Below, piece after piece: positions 26,001-36,300 of a stretch of 64,000 nucleotides of DNA. The DNA lies in the NCBI GenBank assembly GCA_017546785.1, contig JAFYRW010000048.1:62001-126000 (forward strand), given 5' to 3'. This stretch comes from Bacteroidaceae bacterium (lineage in GTDB: Bacteria; Bacteroidota; Bacteroidia; Bacteroidales; Bacteroidaceae). Position numbers and translations under genes: made by a program. Positions within the stretch are counted from its first letter, which is position 1; each line of letters begins with the position of its first letter. The notes below the pieces were generated by a model that saw nothing but the letters and a program-made list of their open reading frames with translations, ran no database searches and had not been told where the DNA came from.

Positions 26001-26315
26001 CGGAGCCGAGAATGAGAGGAGAGTTACATACGAAGGTACGGTAAGCTTGTAGTTACCCTCGGCGTCGGTCATTGTTGTAACACGAGCGTATCCTGTTCCT
26101 TGAACACGTACACCGGCCAACGGGGTGTTTGTTGCCGCGTCAAAGACTGTACCTGTTATAATGCGGGTGTCATTAACCTTTACAGGATCGTCGCCCCCTA
26201 ATTGCTGTGTTGCCATTGCAGTAGCAGGGAACGCAGGCAGCATAAATAGCATAAATGCCACCAGTGATTGCATAATTTGTCGCATATACATAGTTGATTT
26301 TTGTTTTTTCATCAT
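23064..26315 (-). CDS. SusC/RagA-family TonB-linked outer-membrane transporter (second pair)
   Basis: This 1083-residue protein has a signal peptide, a carboxypeptidase-regulatory-like domain (about 50-130: IITGTVFDAATNTPLAGVRV), a plug domain (about 150-260, with YGARAANGVLLITTKRG) and a TonB-dependent beta barrel ending in FHLGVKVNL. It imports substrate across the outer membrane with its SusD partner, powered by TonB. It starts 9 nt after a fasciclin lipoprotein gene. It is diverged from the first SusC of the locus (about 1104 residues), so the two pairs may take different ligands. Confidence 0.95.
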   Translation of the reverse strand: MMKKQKSTMYMRQIMQSLVAFMLFMLPAFPATAMATQQLGGDDPVKVNDTRIITGTVFDAATNTPLAGVRVQGTGYARVTTMTDAEGNYKLTVPSYVTLLSFSAPEYGLLQRPITNKDVINVRLYSDKFADSYEKSISLTASRDFETDITSALTIDAEIQNKLGADVRSITRSGTPGIGNVMYVRGINSMNANTQPLVVVDGVILDLQENTTSLHMGMYNNILAGIDVSDIESVELMKNATSIYGARAANGVLLITTKRGRSMATRINANIYGSVSLTPNLPSLMDAEQYRTYANELIGTMKTEKGATYPFLQSDPGYYYYNTYHNNTNWADYIYRESVAQNYKINVEGGDDIAMYNFSLGFSDAQSALEENSFNRLNIRFNSDIKLASKLKTRFDISYSRIARQLLDDGVRADFTSFPVSSPGFLAVVKSPFLSPYKFDREKNVTDTYDESDSFAHGIDATSSRANNSLYNPMTILSVGAGDNKNDQEYTHFGITVAPELTLGDFKITEIFNYSLHRMNEKYYLPYATANTSRQFYAENLGIIGNYIASSFGKELQISSETRGTWSKKIGAHSIDALLGVRYTNFRFDNNYLSCANSGNDKAINISQKYDYVTNIGDENAWTNIAWFANVDYNYLTRYFLQASASMETSSRFGRNAAAGIKLGGVKWGIFPSVQAAWLISSESWFKARAINLLKLRAGFDMTGNDAIDFYACQSYLQNIQLQDKLMGLQLGNVENDGVKWETTSRFNVGLDAVLFGDRLSLSLDWYKSITTDLLVPKAYPFVAGMDTYWANGGTMENMGVELAINAKLVNTLDFQWELGASLGHYKNKVTSLDENIAPRSVYGGEVLTQVGQPLGVFYGYKTAGVISSSAEADAEKLYQTSNTGVKEYFGAGDVRFVDLYTADGKGYINENDKTVIGNPNPDLYGNIYTKFVYRDWQLNVGFNYSLGNDVYNYYRQQLESGSNFFNQTTAMLNRWVVDGQQTTTPRVVYGDPMGNARFSDRWIEDGSYLKLKTIQLMYNIPVSASWLQGLTVWASAENVLTLTKYLGNDPEFSVSNNVLYQGVDAGLLPQTRSFHLGVKVNL

Positions 26316-26324
26316 TAGTGAACA

Positions 26325-28124
26325 TTATTCGTTATCACCCTCTGTATTGTCCGAATCGAAACCACCATCCTCAATGGGGTCGTTCTCTACAGGCTGCAGA
26401 ATAATACAGTCGAGACTGAATCCACGCTCATAAAGATCGGGATCCCAATCGTCGGGGAATGCTGTAATCTGCAACTTTATGGTAGAATGCTCTATACCCT
26501 TACCAAACTCACAGAAATCGAATTTGAATTTCTTGGGAGCACCGCGTGTCTCAAAATCACCGCCTACATTATCATCCTCGTTGTAGAGTGTCAATGTATC
26601 CAAAGCTGTAGGATTTGTCAATAGACCGCCCTTTGTCTGATAAAGGATTGTTGTCTGCTTCTTATTGTTGAGTCGATACTCCTTGATAAGAGAGATATTC
26701 AAACGGCAAGATATCAACTCATCCTCGTCCATATACTGGTCGGTGATATTCTTGGGAACAAATACCGCGCTTACATAATACGAAGCCGAGAGTGTGTTGG
26801 GGATTGTAAATGTCATCGAAGGCTTTGAACCTGAGTTCTTGGGTCTTATAGAGAGATAAGAATCGTTAGAGAGTTCACCTACGATATTCTCGTTCTGCTC
26901 GCCATCTTTTACTCGGTACACCGCAGGAGCGTTAGAGTAGCTTGTATTGTACTCGTATGTAGCCGACTCTGCCTCGACGATAATGGTGTCGTGCAATATA
27001 TCGTAAACAGAATAAGGATATTCGTTCACAATGTACATCTCACCGTTAGAGAGGGCAACAGGCTCCTCAACAAGATTGGAGAGAAGGTTTGCCTTATCTA
27101 AGCGGCGAAGAGAAACATCGCCCTTATTGTCGTAGAACTTAAATGTCGAAAGAAGATAGTTCGAAGACTCTTCCTGCGCTTTTTTATTGAATACCAAATA
27201 GTTGCAGAGCATACGCTGTGAATAGCACTCCTGCAGAGAGTCGAGAGACTGCAAGTCCTCGGTTGTTGCGGTATCGTATTTCTCGTAGTTATAGTAGGTT
27301 CTTGCAAGAGCCACCATTTCATTCCATACGTCGTTAGTGGGAGCTACCATAATGTACGATGAATCCTCGCAAGAGATATCTCCGAATCCGCCGTTCTTTC
27401 TGTTCGATGCATTCTCGTTGAACCAAGTATTAGAGTAAGCATAAACAGTGTCGAGATATGTAGCCTCGCCGTTTACGATAGGACCCTCGATACTCAAATT
27501 CCACAATGTATCTTTTTTGTAGTATGAGTACAAGAATTCCGATACTGCACTGATGCGCTCATCCTGTGCAAGATACTCCCAAATATTTGGCATATATCTG
27601 TATCCGCCGTTGAGTTTGTGGAGGATACCGTTGCGTGCACGGATATTATAATTATTGCCATCGAGTGCTACGTCGCCGAACTTATACTTCTTGTCGCTAC
27701 CCTCAAAGACAACAACCTTTTGGTTGAGCAGCAATATTGAGTTATTGCTTGCGAGAGTACCGTTAGCGGGGTGCAGATAGTCAGTGATGTGACCGCATAC
27801 GAAACGTTTAAAGACGTCGTCACGCTTGCCATCCTTTACATCGTCGAGCAATGACTGCTTATCGAATGTACCATTCTTTGGTGCCCATAGAGTATATACT
27901 CGTGTCTGGCCAAGAAGCGAGTCGAGACAGTTGCAGGCATTCAATACCTCGCAAAAGTCGCTAAGATCGCTATCCTTCTCTATTATTTCTTTGAGTGTCT
28001 CACCGGTATTCACACCGCTGTCGCCATAATGCTCGTTCCAATCGTCGTTACACGCAGTAGCGAAGCAGAGTATGCCAATAAGCGCCACTCCCATTAAAAT
28101 TCTGAATTTAAACTTTGCGTTCAT
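26325..28124 (-). CDS. Fasciclin-domain surface lipoprotein (second unit)
   Basis: The protein has 599 residues from the ATG at 28124, which gives a basic N-terminus, a hydrophobic core and the lipobox ATAC (Cys25). An upstream ATG at 28148 would add 8 residues. Residues about 40-180 resemble a FAS1 domain (LKEIIEKDSDLSDFCEVLNA, VYTLWAPKNGTFD, GHITDYLHPANG, NGILHKLNGG). A second, weaker FAS1-like part follows (SYIMVAPTNDVWNEM). The C-terminal part (about 395-590) is a beta-rich module that could bind ligand. It sits 9 nt before the second susC-like gene and probably joins that surface complex. FAS1 domains act in adhesion or ligand binding; the target is unknown. Confidence 0.82.
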   Translation of the reverse strand: MNAKFKFRILMGVALIGILCFATACNDDWNEHYGDSGVNTGETLKEIIEKDSDLSDFCEVLNACNCLDSLLGQTRVYTLWAPKNGTFDKQSLLDDVKDGKRDDVFKRFVCGHITDYLHPANGTLASNNSILLLNQKVVVFEGSDKKYKFGDVALDGNNYNIRARNGILHKLNGGYRYMPNIWEYLAQDERISAVSEFLYSYYKKDTLWNLSIEGPIVNGEATYLDTVYAYSNTWFNENASNRKNGGFGDISCEDSSYIMVAPTNDVWNEMVALARTYYNYEKYDTATTEDLQSLDSLQECYSQRMLCNYLVFNKKAQEESSNYLLSTFKFYDNKGDVSLRRLDKANLLSNLVEEPVALSNGEMYIVNEYPYSVYDILHDTIIVEAESATYEYNTSYSNAPAVYRVKDGEQNENIVGELSNDSYLSIRPKNSGSKPSMTFTIPNTLSASYYVSAVFVPKNITDQYMDEDELISCRLNISLIKEYRLNNKKQTTILYQTKGGLLTNPTALDTLTLYNEDDNVGGDFETRGAPKKFKFDFCEFGKGIEHSTIKLQITAFPDDWDPDLYERGFSLDCIILQPVENDPIEDGGFDSDNTEGDNE

Positions 28125-28146
28125 ATTAAAATATGTTTTAAAATTC

Positions 28147-28183
28147 ACCTGCCCGAGGCATTAACCTTTTTTACTTGGCAGGT
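28147..28183 (-). other. Long-loop hairpin between the first SusCD unit and the second fasciclin gene
   Basis: ACCTGCC (28147-28153) and GGCAGGT (28177-28183) can pair around a 23-nt loop in the gap between the first susD-like gene and the second fasciclin gene. AT-rich sequence flanks it. It may be an attenuator dividing the operon into two units, but evidence is limited to the pairing. Confidence 0.3.
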
Positions 28184-28221
28184 AACTATTTTTATTTATC
28201 GCTGGGTTATATTTCAGCAGA

Positions 28222-30003
28222 TTACTTCTGCGTAATCGACTCTGAAATTTTATATGCAGGGTTCTGTTTGAGGTTGGGATTGACATCAATCTCACTCTGT
28301 GCAATGGGGAAGAAGAGAGTGTTTATAGAAGCCATCTTACTTTTTACAGCACCTGAGTTATTCACTAATTTTTCGGTTACAAACAGAATGTTGTCTGTAC
28401 GTTTCTCGCACAAAGCCTTACGTACAAGGTCGAACCAACGTTTACCCTCGTACATCAACTCACGGTTACGCTCGTCGAGCACAAGCTTGTGCATATTGTT
28501 TGCTCCTGTGTAGTCGGCATACTCCAAAGAATCCTTAGGATCGACAATTGAGCGGTCGTTTACAGCCTTCACAAGGTCGAATGCCTTTCTAAGGTCGGCC
28601 TCGGTAGCTGTTGATTGCAATGTAAGAGCCTCGGCCATCATAAGCATTACGTCGGTCTTACGATAGAAAATCCAGTTAGCATCGCACTCGCCCTGATCGC
28701 GGAAATTCTCATCACTGTCGTCTACTGTACCATCGGCGTTGATTCTTAGAGCAGGAGAGGTCTCAGCTACATATTTAGCGATTACAATCTGCTCGTCGTT
28801 CTTATCGCCGCTACCCGAAGAACCTGTTCCACCGGGAATTCCTGTATAGGCAGTCATACGAAGGTCGATAATCTCCTCGGTACCAATGCCCACATACTGC
28901 TTCTTGAGGTTAGTAGGTACGCAGAATTTACCAACAGAAGAAGGACGGCCATAGTACGACTCAAGAACGCCGTTCTTGTTGTTGTTCTCGTCGAACTGCA
29001 ACTCAAAGATTGACTCTCGTGAGTTTCCAAAGCCGAATATCTCGTCGTATACCATACTGAATCGAGACTGTTCAACACCCTCCTTTGCATTCTCAAGCAG
29101 ATAATAGGGATTCTCGGTTCCGGGACCCATTTCCTGAATGGTTATTCCGAGCTTGTTGTAGTCGGCAATAAGAGCGTTGTTCATATCCTTTATTACAGTC
29201 TCGCAGTTGTCGATACAAGTGCGATAGTAAGCATCCTTATCTCCCACTGTTATAGAATCGTTACCCTCGTAGAATGTAGCAAAGGCAGCCTGCCAGAGAG
29301 CAACGTCGGCCTTAATGGCTCTTACAGCATTGGCAGTGATACGTCCGTAGTTGTGCTTATCCTTGTTAATAGAGAATCCTCCCGAACGCATAACCATATT
29401 CTCGGCACGGTTAAGGTCGTTCATAATACTGTCGAGAGCAACTGTGGGATGAACCTGCTTGTATTCAGGCATCTCGTGGTCGTTAAGGTTGGCAGTATAA
29501 GAAAGGGGTACGTCGCGGAAAGCACGTACAAGATAGAAGTGACACAATGCGCGTACGGCATACATCTCACCCATCACAACCTTCAACTCATCGTTTGTGA
29601 AGTTAGGGTCGCGATCAACAACCATAGGAGCATATCTCAACAAGAGGTTAGCATCGTTTATGGCAGTGTAGAATACATCCCATTTACAGTAAGGGTTGGT
29701 AGGAAGTATGTTAGCCTCGATAATGTACTTCAAGTCATTCTCGGTATTGAGACTGGCAATCATATTGTCGGCACGAACCTCACCCCAAAGGATGTATCTT
29801 TGTACTGCATCGTCGGAGAGAAGCTGCAAATAGCTGGCAGCAAGCACTCCGTTAACGTCGTCGATTGTCTGCCAATATTTGTCGTGTATGACAGTGTCTG
29901 TCGGATATATTGTCAAGAAATCGACGCACGATGTCATCAATGTACAACAAGCAAGTACAACTGTCAATATTGTAGATTTAAATATATTTTTCATCTTTTT
30001 CAT
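28222..30003 (-). CDS. SusD/RagB-family outer-membrane nutrient-binding lipoprotein (first pair)
   Basis: This 593-residue protein has a lipoprotein signal (LMTSC, Cys26) and SusD features: INDANLLLRYAP, EMYAVRALCHFYLVRAFRDV, and C-terminal KLVLDERNRELMYEGKRWFD followed by LFPIAQSEIDVNPNLKQNP. It should pair with the SusC-like protein encoded 20 nt upstream. Its internal sequence differs widely from the second SusD of the same locus. No adjacent glycan-degrading enzyme indicates a ligand. Confidence 0.95.
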   Translation of the reverse strand: MKKMKNIFKSTILTVVLACCTLMTSCVDFLTIYPTDTVIHDKYWQTIDDVNGVLAASYLQLLSDDAVQRYILWGEVRADNMIASLNTENDLKYIIEANILPTNPYCKWDVFYTAINDANLLLRYAPMVVDRDPNFTNDELKVVMGEMYAVRALCHFYLVRAFRDVPLSYTANLNDHEMPEYKQVHPTVALDSIMNDLNRAENMVMRSGGFSINKDKHNYGRITANAVRAIKADVALWQAAFATFYEGNDSITVGDKDAYYRTCIDNCETVIKDMNNALIADYNKLGITIQEMGPGTENPYYLLENAKEGVEQSRFSMVYDEIFGFGNSRESIFELQFDENNNKNGVLESYYGRPSSVGKFCVPTNLKKQYVGIGTEEIIDLRMTAYTGIPGGTGSSGSGDKNDEQIVIAKYVAETSPALRINADGTVDDSDENFRDQGECDANWIFYRKTDVMLMMAEALTLQSTATEADLRKAFDLVKAVNDRSIVDPKDSLEYADYTGANNMHKLVLDERNRELMYEGKRWFDLVRKALCEKRTDNILFVTEKLVNNSGAVKSKMASINTLFFPIAQSEIDVNPNLKQNPAYKISESITQK

Positions 30004-30023
30004 AATATTCCTCCTTTATGCTA

Positions 30024-33000
30024 TTAGAATCCGACATTAAGAGATATTGTATAAGAACGTGAACGAGGAGTCTTTGAGTTATCGTGAGCACGTCCCCAGT
30101 TTGTTGCCGGAACATCAGGGTCAAGACCTGTGTAGGTAGACCAGAATGCCAAGTTGTCGGCAGAAGCATAGATTGTAAGGTTTCTCAAGCCAATCTTCTT
30201 GAGCATTTCGGGCTCAAATGAGTATGATGCCTGAAGAAAAGAGAGACGCAAATAAGAGGCATCCTCTACGTATCTGTCGCTACCAAGATAGTTGTATCCT
30301 GTGTTATAGAGGGCACGAGGAATCACTGTCTTGTCGCCATCCTTACGCCAGCGCCAGTTCACTGCAGCACTCTGGTTGTCGTTCGAGTGCATATTCTCGA
30401 CATTCATACGAGCGTTGTTTACAACGTCTACGTCGATACGATAAGCAAAGTTGGCTTTAAGAGAGAATCTCTTATAGTTCAATGTTACTCCGAAACCTCC
30501 CTGAGCCTTGGGGTTAGAGTTTCCAAGATATACAATATCCAACTGGTTGATGTTACCGTCGTGGTTTATATCCTCGTAGATAGCATCACCACCGTTGAAC
30601 TCATATTTAGGAAGGTTGGTCTCGTTGTCGTACATAAATACCATTCTTTTAGGAGTATTGTCGGCCTTGAATACTACGTTGCCATCGGCGTCACGTACAA
30701 TAGGACAAGAGCCGTCGCGACCTTCAGCCTCTTCGGCCATAGCCTTCTTCCAATTTTTGTAGCTGTAACGGTAAACACCCTTGTAGCGGAAACCATAGAT
30801 TGAACCGATTGGGTTACCCAATTGAATACGTCCGAGATAAGAACCGTTGTTCTCGTCGAACTCACCGTTGATACCCTTAAGCACCGACTCTTCCATTTCT
30901 GTTACCTCGTTAAAGTTCTGTCCAACGTTAAAGTAAGCACTTACCGAAAGGTCTTTGACAATCTTTATTCTTGTTGTACTGATATTCAAATCCCAACCAC
31001 GGTTAGATACGGCTCCGGTATTCTTATATGCCAATTCACTGTATCCTGTAGAGGTGGGAATCTTATAGCTGTTCATCAACTGGTCGTTTGTTGTACTGTT
31101 ATAGTAGTTGAATGCACCGGTGATGAAGTCGTTGAAGAATCCAAAGTCTGAACCAATATTGAGCTCACGCTTGTCCGAAGCACGCATCTCGGTAAGACGC
31201 ACGCCCTTAGGAGCAAAAGCAGTCATTCCCAAATATGTACCCTTGTTCTGATACTCGGTATACATAAGATACTCCTGTCCGGGAGTATTACCTGCCCAAC
31301 CGTAGCTGGGACGTACAGAGAGCATAGAGAGAACAGGCTTAGCCCACTGCATCCACGACTCGTCGGAAATGTTCCAACGTCCCGAGATTGAGGGGAATAC
31401 TGTCCATTTACGGTCGTCACCGAACTGTGTGTGACCCTCACCGCGAACGGTAAGACCCAATGCATATTTAGACTTATATGAGTAGTGCGCCTGATATGTA
31501 AAGTTCACGCTACGAGACTGTCCGCGGCTGGTAGATGCAGTCTGCATATAAGAACCTACAGTTGTACTGTTGATTCCGGTAGGAAGACCGTATGTGTGCT
31601 GCGACTGAGTGGTGCTTGAACTTGTGGTAAGCTCAAACTGACCGCTCATTGTCAGATAGTGGTCGCTATTTCCGAAATAGGGAGTGAAAATAATATTGTG
31701 ACGTGTAGTGAACTGCAAGCTCTTACTATCGTAAAGGTCGGCCTCGTTCACACCCTCGCTGTTCCAAGAGTTGTTGGAGAGGACAGAGGGCAAATGCGAT
31801 GTATTTGTCAATGTAGCAGCATTCATATACACCATACCACGGTATTTCAACTGTGTCTGCTTATCCTCGAGTCCCAAGAGGTTATACTCCAAGGTAATCT
31901 GAGGAGCGATACTGTAGCTCTGCTGGTTGCTCTTTGCCAAATCACCGAGAGCAACAGGGTTCTTCTTAGATTTTTGATTGCCGTCGAATGTTGTAGAGGC
32001 ACCCTTGAGCATCTTATAGTAGTCGGGATACTGACGACCTGTTCTATCCTGATAATAAACGCTCATATTAGGCATAATTGTCTGAGCAATACCAAGAAGG
32101 TCGCTATAGTTCTTGTCATTGTCGGTATATGAGAATGCAAACTCTGTCAATACCTTGATACGGTCAGAAACAAAGTAGTCCAATGCCAGACGCGATGTGA
32201 AACGCTGCAATCCCTGGTTGATGATTGTACCTGTCTCGTTGCTGTATGTACCCGAGATACGGAAAGTAGCCTTCTCGCCACCACCATTAAGGTTCACGCT
32301 AATATCGTTGCTGTAACCGTGTGTTGTTACCTGATCAACCCAATCGGTATTCTCGTTGTAGTTCTCAAACTCGCTGAATGTCAAGGCATCGTAGTTCAAC
32401 TCGGGAATATCGGCGTCTACGCTACTCTGTTTAGGATTAAAGTGTGACTCCTTGAGCAACATTGTATAGTCGTCACCCGAAAGAAGATTAAGTCCTTTGG
32501 GAATCCATCTGTCCTTAAACTTATATACAACGCTAACGCGAGTAGGACCGCGGTTACCGCGCTTTGTCTTAATCTTGATTACACCGTTTGCACCGCGTGA
32601 ACCCCAAACGGCACACGATGCAGCATCCTTCAATACCTCGATAGACTCAATATCCTCGGGGTTCACCGAAAGAAGCTCCGAGAAGCTCTCGTTGTCCATA
32701 TTGGTAAAATCAAAGTCACCCTGATCCGAAGGCATCTCAAAGATGTTGTCGTTTACAACGATAAGAGGTTCGGCATCACCGAGGATGTTCGCTGTACCAC
32801 GAAGACGCATCTGAGTTCCTGAACCCAAGTCTCCACTGTTGAAGACAATGTCAAGACCGGCAATCTGTCCCTGCAACGCCTCATCGACCGAGGTAAACGA
32901 GAGACCGTCCATCTCACTCATTGAGAATTTCTGTGTTGCTTGTGTAATCTCTCGGTCGAGAATGTCGAGCGCACCATTGCGACTTGTCTGCTTGGCTGTG

Positions 33001-33338
33001 ATGACAACCTCGTCCATTATATTGTCCTCGGCAAGCTTGATATTGAATACCGTGCGGGCTCCAATCTCTAACTTCTGAGTCTTGTAACCAATATAAGAGA
33101 CCTCGAGTCGGTTACTTGTGTTCTTTACAACCATACTGAAGTTACCCTCCATATCGGTTACGGTAGCCTCGATAATACGGTCGTTCTTGTCACGCTCTGT
33201 TACGTTCACCATCATAAGCGGACCTTCGGCATCACTTGAAATGTTACCTGAAATTCTCGCGCTTCTTTGGGCAAACGCTGTTGCTGTACCCAAAATGCAA
33301 CATAGCGCAAATATCAATAAATATTTAGTCTTTATCAT
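30024..33338 (-). CDS. SusC/RagA-family TonB-linked outer-membrane transporter (first pair)
   Basis: This 1104-residue protein starts with a signal peptide (cleavage after TAFAQ likely), then a carboxypeptidase-regulatory-like domain (about 28-105: ISGNISSDAEGPLMMVNV), a plug domain (about 125-270, with VWGSRGANGVIKIKTKRG) and the beta barrel, ending SRSYTISLNVGF. It transports ligand across the outer membrane with the SusD protein encoded 20 nt downstream. It follows the four-domain fasciclin lipoprotein by 40 nt. Confidence 0.95.
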   Translation of the reverse strand: MIKTKYLLIFALCCILGTATAFAQRSARISGNISSDAEGPLMMVNVTERDKNDRIIEATVTDMEGNFSMVVKNTSNRLEVSYIGYKTQKLEIGARTVFNIKLAEDNIMDEVVITAKQTSRNGALDILDREITQATQKFSMSEMDGLSFTSVDEALQGQIAGLDIVFNSGDLGSGTQMRLRGTANILGDAEPLIVVNDNIFEMPSDQGDFDFTNMDNESFSELLSVNPEDIESIEVLKDAASCAVWGSRGANGVIKIKTKRGNRGPTRVSVVYKFKDRWIPKGLNLLSGDDYTMLLKESHFNPKQSSVDADIPELNYDALTFSEFENYNENTDWVDQVTTHGYSNDISVNLNGGGEKATFRISGTYSNETGTIINQGLQRFTSRLALDYFVSDRIKVLTEFAFSYTDNDKNYSDLLGIAQTIMPNMSVYYQDRTGRQYPDYYKMLKGASTTFDGNQKSKKNPVALGDLAKSNQQSYSIAPQITLEYNLLGLEDKQTQLKYRGMVYMNAATLTNTSHLPSVLSNNSWNSEGVNEADLYDSKSLQFTTRHNIIFTPYFGNSDHYLTMSGQFELTTSSSTTQSQHTYGLPTGINSTTVGSYMQTASTSRGQSRSVNFTYQAHYSYKSKYALGLTVRGEGHTQFGDDRKWTVFPSISGRWNISDESWMQWAKPVLSMLSVRPSYGWAGNTPGQEYLMYTEYQNKGTYLGMTAFAPKGVRLTEMRASDKRELNIGSDFGFFNDFITGAFNYYNSTTNDQLMNSYKIPTSTGYSELAYKNTGAVSNRGWDLNISTTRIKIVKDLSVSAYFNVGQNFNEVTEMEESVLKGINGEFDENNGSYLGRIQLGNPIGSIYGFRYKGVYRYSYKNWKKAMAEEAEGRDGSCPIVRDADGNVVFKADNTPKRMVFMYDNETNLPKYEFNGGDAIYEDINHDGNINQLDIVYLGNSNPKAQGGFGVTLNYKRFSLKANFAYRIDVDVVNNARMNVENMHSNDNQSAAVNWRWRKDGDKTVIPRALYNTGYNYLGSDRYVEDASYLRLSFLQASYSFEPEMLKKIGLRNLTIYASADNLAFWSTYTGLDPDVPATNWGRAHDNSKTPRSRSYTISLNVGF

Positions 33339-33378
33339 ATGGCCTAATTATTTTTTCTACTAATTATTTGTTTCGCCA

Positions 33379-36300
33379 TCAATTGTTTACAATAGACTTT
33401 GAACTACCATCGTTAGAGAAGAATAAAGTAGGAGATTCGGTAACCTCGCCAACTTCGTTGCAGAATACAAACACTCCATCGCTCTCTTTGACTCTGAAGC
33501 CCTGATCGGTAATGAGAATCTTCTCGCCATTAGCGTCGAGCACATACTCCTCCTGCTCATAAGCTACAGCGGAGTCTGCCTTTGGCTTCAAGAGGTATGC
33601 TACTCTGTGTGCCTCTCTCTCGTTATTTGCAGTTGTTATAATAATCTCATCGTACGATGCAACAAGATATTTGTTCTCATCGCCACGAATATAGCAGTCA
33701 GCAGCCTCGGCACCCGACACGCTCATTGAATCGACAGTCAATCCATCGACTGTGTAGCGTACGAATTTACCATCATAGCCAATAAACTCTTTTGCAACAA
33801 GCAACTGGTCAATGAGGTGAATAACAGAGTACGCCGATGTAGCAATGCTGTTTGCTCCCTGAGGCGATACTCCCACAAGTGCAAGGTCACGGGCCATAAT
33901 ATTCCAAGTGCGACCCTCATCCTGAGGCTCATTCAACACATTGGCTACATTACCCATCTGGTCGGTAATAGTAAGAGTGCTTCTCTGTGCATTTTCGGGA
34001 GTATTTGTCTCTACCTCAAGCTCATAGAAACGGCCTGTAGAAGAGTTGATTGCCGCTGTCTCAAAGTTCAGGCGGGTGTATTCCTTACCGGCTACAACCT
34101 TTGAGAAGGGTTTATTATCGACAAATACCGCGTTATCTTGGAAGTGGTAACGGGCAACCTTGTTCAAGAGCTTCAACATTGCTGTTGCTCTTGCATAGTT
34201 ACCTGCTGCAATCTCGGCTACAACATCGTTCCACTTAACAAGACCGTTGTCGTAAGCAGCCTGCACAGCCTCGTTAGAGGGTACATATACTGTGTAGTGA
34301 TATTTACTGAAGAAAGGTACATTCTCCGATAGAGGAGTAATGTTGTTGCGCGCATCGGCGCTGAAGATAGAATACTGATAAATCTTATCATCAACATCGT
34401 CCTTTGCAGAAACCTCGCCGATAGACTTCATATAGTCGAAGAGACTGTCCACAATCTCAATAAGACCCAATTTGTAACTTTCATCGGTTGTACTGGGAAC
34501 ATTTACAGGGCTTGCAAGATTATAGAATGCCTCAAACTCGGGCTGTCCGTGAGATTTCATAGACAATTTGTCGGCAACCGAGTGTGTGGGAGGTGTAGGA
34601 ATTCCCGAAGGATAGCCCTCGGTACCCGATATTGTACAATAGGTAATACCGTTGTCCTGTACGTGACGTCCACCGCTCTGTACCTTTATGCTTGTACCAT
34701 TCTCGAGATTCTCTCCACCGTAGAATGTGATACCCTCGGGCGACTGTGCATCAACATCGCACTTTATGAATCCGTAGCCCTTAGACTGATAGTATTTGTT
34801 ACCATCCTCTACATTTCCTACAATAATAAGGTACTCGAGAAGGTCTACTGCACGGTTGTTTATAAAGGAATTAAGGTTGTCATAAGGAGACGAACCGCCC
34901 TCGATAGCTGTTTTTACAGAATCATTCAATATTTCGTATGTATTTGTATCGAAGCTCGAAACTCTTGCCCACAATTTAGCATCGGCATTAGAAGATGCCT
35001 CGGGATATTTATTATTGTAGTGCAAGGTATAAGCGCGGTGCGCGTCTGTACCCTCGTGCTTGATGGTCACAGGGTCGTAGTATACAAAATAGTCATTATC
35101 GGGAACGATGAAGCTATATGTAGCGTCCATAGCCAACAAATAAGAGTCGTATCTCAGCTTGTTGATAAGAGCGTTCATAATGGTCATATTCTCGAGAATG
35201 AGAGGAGGTGCTGATACCGAACGATATTTTGCAGGACCGAATACATTGTTTAATATATATATAACACCGTTGTTTGCTACAATGCACTCGTCAATATCGC
35301 TCTCTTTTAGACCAAGAGGCTCGTATCCGTCGTTCTGTACCTTGTCGAATTTGCTGGGCACCGAAGCGATGAACGACTTTTGCATAAGGTTGTTCAAGAA
35401 CTCAACGATAATGTTATTGGGAATACTATCCAATGCAGGCTGTATTGAATAGATGTCATCGGTAATGGGAACCTCGGGAGCAAACTGGTCTACGAGAATG
35501 CGTCCGGTAGAGTCCTTGAAGAAATTATAGATATACTGGTCCGAAGGAACGAACATTGCCGCCATATCACGCTCGGCTGCAATATCTCCATCCTGATACT
35601 GGTTCCATCCCGGATCGTAAAGAAGAAGGGTCTTGAGGAAGTTCTGATCCTCGGACTTGCTGTTGTCTGTATCGACAATATACTCTTTGGTAATACCGAT
35701 AAGCTTGCGGGCTTTTGAGCGGTTCACATAACGGAACATAAATACGCTATCGTTTGTGCCTGTATTAAGCTCGTCGTAGCTTCTGTCGAATGAACCGTCG
35801 AACACAGGAACGCTGAAGCGGTCGAGCATACGGCTGAAGAGTCTTGTGTTAGGCAGGTTACGAAGTTCCTCGGCCATATTTGAGGGAGGAAGAAGGACAT
35901 TGTCGAGACGATAAACGTAACCGTTCTTACAGATTACAGTAAGAGTATCGTCTGAATAGTCGTCGTATTTGATGCCGCTGGCAAGAATCTTGTTCTGATA
36001 GATGTAAGCCTCATTGTCGGCACGTGTCTGTCCATTGAAGATAATCTGAACGTCTCTGTCGGTAATGTTGTTTGCAACAAGATAATCGTTCAGGAAGTGA
36101 ACCATCATAGGACGGGTTCCATCGATAGCTACGCGAACACCTTTCTGGCGGAAACGGTCCCAATGGCTGTTATGCTGAGGCAAACGTTCGGGCTGCAGAT
36201 AGGGCACTGAATCGAGAGCCACCGACGCTGTAACACGTCTCAAACAGGTACCTTCGGCAGGAGGGTTACCCTCGGTCGAAGACATCATATCAAGGAGATA